From contig NZ_CP035952.1 of the NCBI RefSeq assembly GCF_004214895.1, forward strand, positions 248,001-312,000: 64,000 nucleotides of DNA. Reading direction: 5' to 3'. Under the pieces are notes generated by a model, which was not told the origin of the DNA, made no database searches, and saw only the letters and a list, made by a program, of their open reading frames with translations. This DNA comes from Pseudomonas tructae (GTDB lineage Bacteria; Pseudomonadota; Gammaproteobacteria; Pseudomonadales; Pseudomonadaceae). Position 1 is the first letter of the stretch; each line of letters begins with the position of its first letter. Both the position numbers and the translations under genes were made by a program. This document shows positions 61,452 through 64,000 of this stretch, one piece after another.

Positions 61452-63176
61452 TTAAATTTGCAAGCTGAACCTGGCCAGCCAGACTTCCGGCTCCGTGCGA
61501 AAGCCCTGCGGGGTGGTGAGGCTGCGTTGGTAATCCAGGTCGACCTGGAGTTTTTTCCACGCCAGGTTGAGGCCCAGGCTGGCACCGTCGAGATAGCGGC
61601 TCTGGGCGCCGTGCTCGGCCTTGATCCAACCGTTGTCCAGGCCCAGGCGTGGGGTGATCTTGACCGGCAGGTCGCTGTTCAGGGGCAGGCGCAGGGTGTT
61701 GCGCCAGACCCCGCCGATGGCGCCGGAGGCACTGTTTACGCGGTAGCCGCGGACCGCCGAATCGTCGGTGCCCAACAGCTGCTCGATAGCCGGCAACGGG
61801 TCCGGGCTGTATTGCAGGGACAACTGGCTCTGCCACTGCCAGCGCTGTGCGCCCCACTGGCCATTGCGCCACTGGCTCAGACCCGCGCGGTACTTGCGAA
61901 ATTGCGCCTGGGGCAGGTTGCGCTGCACCTGCTGCGAATCACGGTCGGCACCGAACCAGGTCAGGCCCTGGGCGTAATTGACATCCAGGTTCCATACCGC
62001 GCTGTTGAGCCAGAACAGGTTGAGCCCGGCCTCGGCCACGGTCAGGGTCGGGCTCTGGATCTGCAGGTGGGCTTTTTGCAGGTAGCTGTCGACGTCCTTG
62101 TAGGCCAGTTGCAGGTTGGCGCTGAGCTGGTGGCTCTGGTCGCGCCACAGCACCCGGTCGGCGCGGCCGCTGACCATGTCGGTGCGGCCACTGTTGTACA
62201 GGGTGGTGCGGGCCAGCTTGAGCGGGGCGCGGTATTCGGCGTGGCTGGCGAACAGGCTGTAGGTCCAGTAACCGTAGGGCACCGAGTAGAACAGGCTACT
62301 GCTGCGGCTGTAGCGCGGGCCGTGGTTGAGGGTATCGCTGTAGTTCAGGTTCAGCGCGTCGTTGATGTGCAACGGGCTGTCCAGATTGAGGTTGATCGAC
62401 TGCCGGTCGCGGCCGGTGCCGGCGCTGCCGAGGTTATCCACTCCCAGCCCGAGGCCCCAGCGCCCGCCGCTGCTGCGCGAACGCAGGATGATCCGCGAGG
62501 CACCGGGCTGGCTGCCTGGGGCGATGTCGGCGGTCATGTCCAGGGAGCGCAGGCGGTTCAGTTGATCCAGGCCCTGCTCCAGGTCTCGCAGGTTCAGGGG
62601 CTTGCCGAGCATGCCCGGGAAAGCCCCGCCCAAGGAGACTGGCAGGCTCTGGTCGGCCAGTTCGATGGCTTCGACGTAGCCTTCTTCCACCAGGATATCC
62701 AGGCTGTGGCCGGCAGCCGGGGTGCTGGCCAGGTAGGGGCGGCTGGCGATGTAGCCGGCCTCGACATAGAGACGGGTGATGGCTGCCAGCAGTTGGTTGA
62801 TCTGATTGACCCCCATGCACGGTGCCACGTACGGCTTGATGTAGTCATTGAGCCGGGTCTTGGCGAACAGACTGACGCCACCGATGCGGGTGCCGCTCAG
62901 GGGCCAGCAGCGGCTGTCGCTGGCGGTCTGTTCCGGCAGGATGGGCGTGGCCGGGGTGCTGCTGAAGCTGCCACGCTGAATCTGCCGCTGGCGCTGCTCC
63001 AGTTGCAACTGCTGCACGTCTCGTTGTTGCTGTTGTTGCAAACGTAGGGTCTCTTGGCCGGAAAGGAAGCCGTCGGCATGCGCTGGCGCAATTTGCAACA
63101 GGCCCAGTAATGACCCGAGGCATAAAGTACGGACGCCGGAGGAAAAGGGGTGTTCAGTGCGTAATGAATGGTGCAC
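61452..63176 (-). CDS. Two-partner secretion outer-membrane transporter TpsB (ShlB/FhaC/CdiB)
   Basis: This 574-residue transporter exports TpsA. A signal peptide (RTLCLGSLLGLLQIAPAHA) is followed by a Gln-rich helix (LRLQQQQQRDVQQLQLEQRQ) that plugs the barrel in FhaC-type proteins. POTRA domains cover about 80-225 (RCWPLSGTRIGGVSLFAKTR and VEEGYVEAIELADQSLPVSL). The barrel carries the VRGY motif in GTDDSAVRGYRVNSASG. It ends in VWLARFSLQI. The GTG start at 63176 has AAGGA six bases upstream. The gene precedes tpsA by 101 bp. Confidence 0.93.
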   Translation of the reverse strand: MHHSLRTEHPFSSGVRTLCLGSLLGLLQIAPAHADGFLSGQETLRLQQQQQRDVQQLQLEQRQRQIQRGSFSSTPATPILPEQTASDSRCWPLSGTRIGGVSLFAKTRLNDYIKPYVAPCMGVNQINQLLAAITRLYVEAGYIASRPYLASTPAAGHSLDILVEEGYVEAIELADQSLPVSLGGAFPGMLGKPLNLRDLEQGLDQLNRLRSLDMTADIAPGSQPGASRIILRSRSSGGRWGLGLGVDNLGSAGTGRDRQSINLNLDSPLHINDALNLNYSDTLNHGPRYSRSSSLFYSVPYGYWTYSLFASHAEYRAPLKLARTTLYNSGRTDMVSGRADRVLWRDQSHQLSANLQLAYKDVDSYLQKAHLQIQSPTLTVAEAGLNLFWLNSAVWNLDVNYAQGLTWFGADRDSQQVQRNLPQAQFRKYRAGLSQWRNGQWGAQRWQWQSQLSLQYSPDPLPAIEQLLGTDDSAVRGYRVNSASGAIGGVWRNTLRLPLNSDLPVKITPRLGLDNGWIKAEHGAQSRYLDGASLGLNLAWKKLQVDLDYQRSLTTPQGFRTEPEVWLARFSLQI

Positions 63177-63489
63177 TTGGCATCCTTATGGTTAAGAGAA
63201 CTCACTGTGTACAGATGATCTACGAAAGGCGGGATCGACTAGTGATTACGGCGTTAGTGCCGTTCTATGAGTGTTGAGAGTCACCGGTATAGTATCGAGT
63301 CATTGGGCTTAAATTTACGGAATGCAAACTTCTGACTTAGTGCAGTAGCAACCCATATCATTTGGGGGTGGCAAACTCACTGGACGCGTCGAGGAGTAAA
63401 CGTTAAAGCGAAGGTTAAAATTAGTTAACCAATGAGTTTTGATAGAGCAAAAACTTGAGGGGAAATTTTGATTCTTACGTAGAGCCTAG

Positions 63490-63780
63490 ATGTGTTGTAA
63501 CCACTACGAATGCAATAACCCCAAGGAGTGTAACACAGCGACCTCCCTAGGTCGTTTCGGTCAATGCCATCATTGTGTGGCTGTGAATGAGCCGATTGAA
63601 GCCGTAGCAGCCTGGCCAATCCATGGCTTCTGCGATTCTTTTCACCTCACTAGTTTTCAGTACGTGACGAGTCGCAAGCAGCTCAAAGATTGGCGGAACG
63701 TTAATGTGCTAGTTGAGATGAAGGTTACGCCGCACGTAAGACGCGAGCGATTCATCAGGCCGTATTGGCAATGGCATTGA
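63490..63780 (+). CDS. Cys/His-rich 96-residue hypothetical ORF
   Basis: The frame begins MCCNHYECNNPKECNTATSL and includes GRFGQCHHCVAVNEP, with seven cysteines in the first 48 residues, so a metal-binding fold is conceivable. There is no ribosome-binding site before the ATG and no recognised family. It lies within the island between tpsB and its right end. It could be spurious. Confidence 0.3.
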   Translation: MCCNHYECNNPKECNTATSLGRFGQCHHCVAVNEPIEAVAAWPIHGFCDSFHLTSFQYVTSRKQLKDWRNVNVLVEMKVTPHVRRERFIRPYWQWH

Positions 63781-63865
63781 GGAGCGCCGAAGCAGGTTGC
63801 GTTAGAGGCAACAGGAGGAAGGAAGACCGTCTCGAGGTAAGGAGCTAGGCGCGGCTCCCTCCCTC

Positions 63866-63904
63866 TGCGACAGTCTTTAATCTTTAGCGGCAGTTTTTAA
63901 TCTT
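63866..63904 (-). repeat. Two packed right-end repeats of the Tn7-type element
   Basis: On the minus strand AAGATTAAAAACTGCCGCT and AAGATTAAAGACTGTCGCA lie 20 bp apart. They match the left-end repeats in inverted orientation and are candidate TnsB sites. They begin 32 bp after the glmS stop codon. Confidence 0.65.
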
Positions 63905-63912
63905 CAAGATCA

Positions 63913-64000
63913 ACTGCGCTTTACCGAAACAACCGTTACTCGACAGTCACCGATTTCGCCAGGTTACGCGGCTGGTCGACGTCGGTGCCCTTGAGCACGG
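63913..64000 (-). other. attTn7 target site
   Basis: The glmS 3' end encodes DQPRNLAKSVTVE, the sequence recognised by TnsD in Tn7. The insertion point lies about 23-25 bp after the stop, where the right end of the putative element begins. Only part of the recognition region is in the window. Confidence 0.75.
63936..64000 (-). CDS. glmS: Glutamine-fructose-6-phosphate aminotransferase, C-terminal end
   Basis: Only the last 21 codons are inside the window: VLKGTDVDQPRNLAKSVTVE and a TAA stop. This is the near-invariant C-terminus of GlmS, which makes glucosamine-6-phosphate for cell-wall synthesis. It also contains the DNA site used by Tn7-type transposons. The rest of the gene lies beyond the right edge. 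Confidence 0.95.
   Translation of the reverse strand, partial: VLKGTDVDQPRNLAKSVTVE

Larger units (their letters stand above)
51075..63912. mobile_element. Putative tns-less Tn7-type element inserted at attTn7
   Basis: The right boundary lies 24 bp after the glmS stop, the Tn7 insertion point. The terminal sequences TGATCGTACGGAATAAAAAC (plus, 51075) and TGATCTTGAAGATTAAAAAC (minus, from 63912) are inverted repeats, matching in about 18 of 24 positions when extended. Internal copies of GGAATAAAAACTGTCTCAC lie at 51084, 51143 and 51195 (widely spaced, left), and two lie 20 bp apart at 63904-63866 (packed, right). This mirrors the three-site left end and dense right end that TnsB binds in Tn7. 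Flanks are TCTGC (51070-51074) and ACTGC (63913-63917), four of five alike, as for a 5-bp duplication. No tnsABCDE genes are present. Cargo is described in the separate entries. Boundaries come from reading by eye. Confidence 0.6.
63177..63935. other. Region between TpsB and glmS
   Basis: This holds the tpsB promoter at the left, one doubtful 96-codon ORF, and the right end of the Tn7-type element. The sequence is more AT-rich than the core genome. Nothing else was recognised. Confidence 0.4.

Noticed and set aside
1..64000. CRISPR arrays, tRNA or rRNA genes
   Set aside because: No regularly spaced identical repeats and no tRNA or rRNA signature sequences were seen on either strand.

Overview
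The window is a Pseudomonas chromosome segment, most like the P. putida / P. fluorescens lineage. Evidence is the gene order pycB-pycA-pycR-hexR-zwf-uvrD-pdxY-clsA-cfa-lpd, REP elements built on GTGGGAGCGGGCTTGCCCCGC, a complete benzoate/catechol pathway, hcnABC, and the 3' end of glmS at the right edge. No rRNA, tRNA or CRISPR was seen.

Region 1 (1-28 kb) is core. It holds a GNAT acetyltransferase, a small XRE two-gene module, the two-subunit pyruvate carboxylase with its LysR regulator, HexR diverging from a glucose-6-phosphate dehydrogenase across a perfect HexR-type palindrome, a PAS/GGDEF/EAL protein, UvrD, a Tim44-like membrane protein, a KefB-type antiporter, a thioesterase, PdxY, two COG0523 GTPases, FolE2 opposite a Zur box, cardiolipin synthase, cyclopropane fatty acid synthase and a dihydrolipoyl dehydrogenase. 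Several convergent pairs share or abut their stop codons.

Region 2 (28-44.4 kb) is catabolic and secondary metabolism. benABCD-catBCA form one minus-strand operon (benzoate to catechol to beta-ketoadipate enol-lactone), followed by benE. Upstream lie benR, a porin/benK transport pair and a second BenR-like regulator. Both the benA and benK promoters carry two BenR/XylS-type boxes spaced exactly 21 bp. catR and the hydrogen cyanide synthase operon hcnABC follow; hcnA has a textbook RsmA/RsmE site and an ANR-like box.

Region 3 (44.4-64 kb) is an accessory island ending at glmS, the Tn7 target. Two tandem paralogous subtilisin-type autotransporters come first. From 51,075 to 63,912 the DNA looks like a Tn7-type element without tns genes. 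One terminal repeat starts 24 bp past the glmS stop. Three spaced repeats on the left and two packed repeats on the right mirror the TnsB-site layout of Tn7. A second, outward-facing end just left of 51,075 suggests tandem insertion. The cargo is a GHKL-ATPase / STAS-like / YegP-like operon with a duplicated operator, a decayed IS5-family copy, tiny phage-like genes, an orphan Pycsar-like cyclase homologue, and a two-partner secretion pair (TpsB plus a 1.58-kaa haemagglutinin).

The best candidates for undescribed biology are the tns-less Tn7-type island, the ATPase/STAS switch and the orphan cyclase. These are sequence-based inferences; no database search was run.
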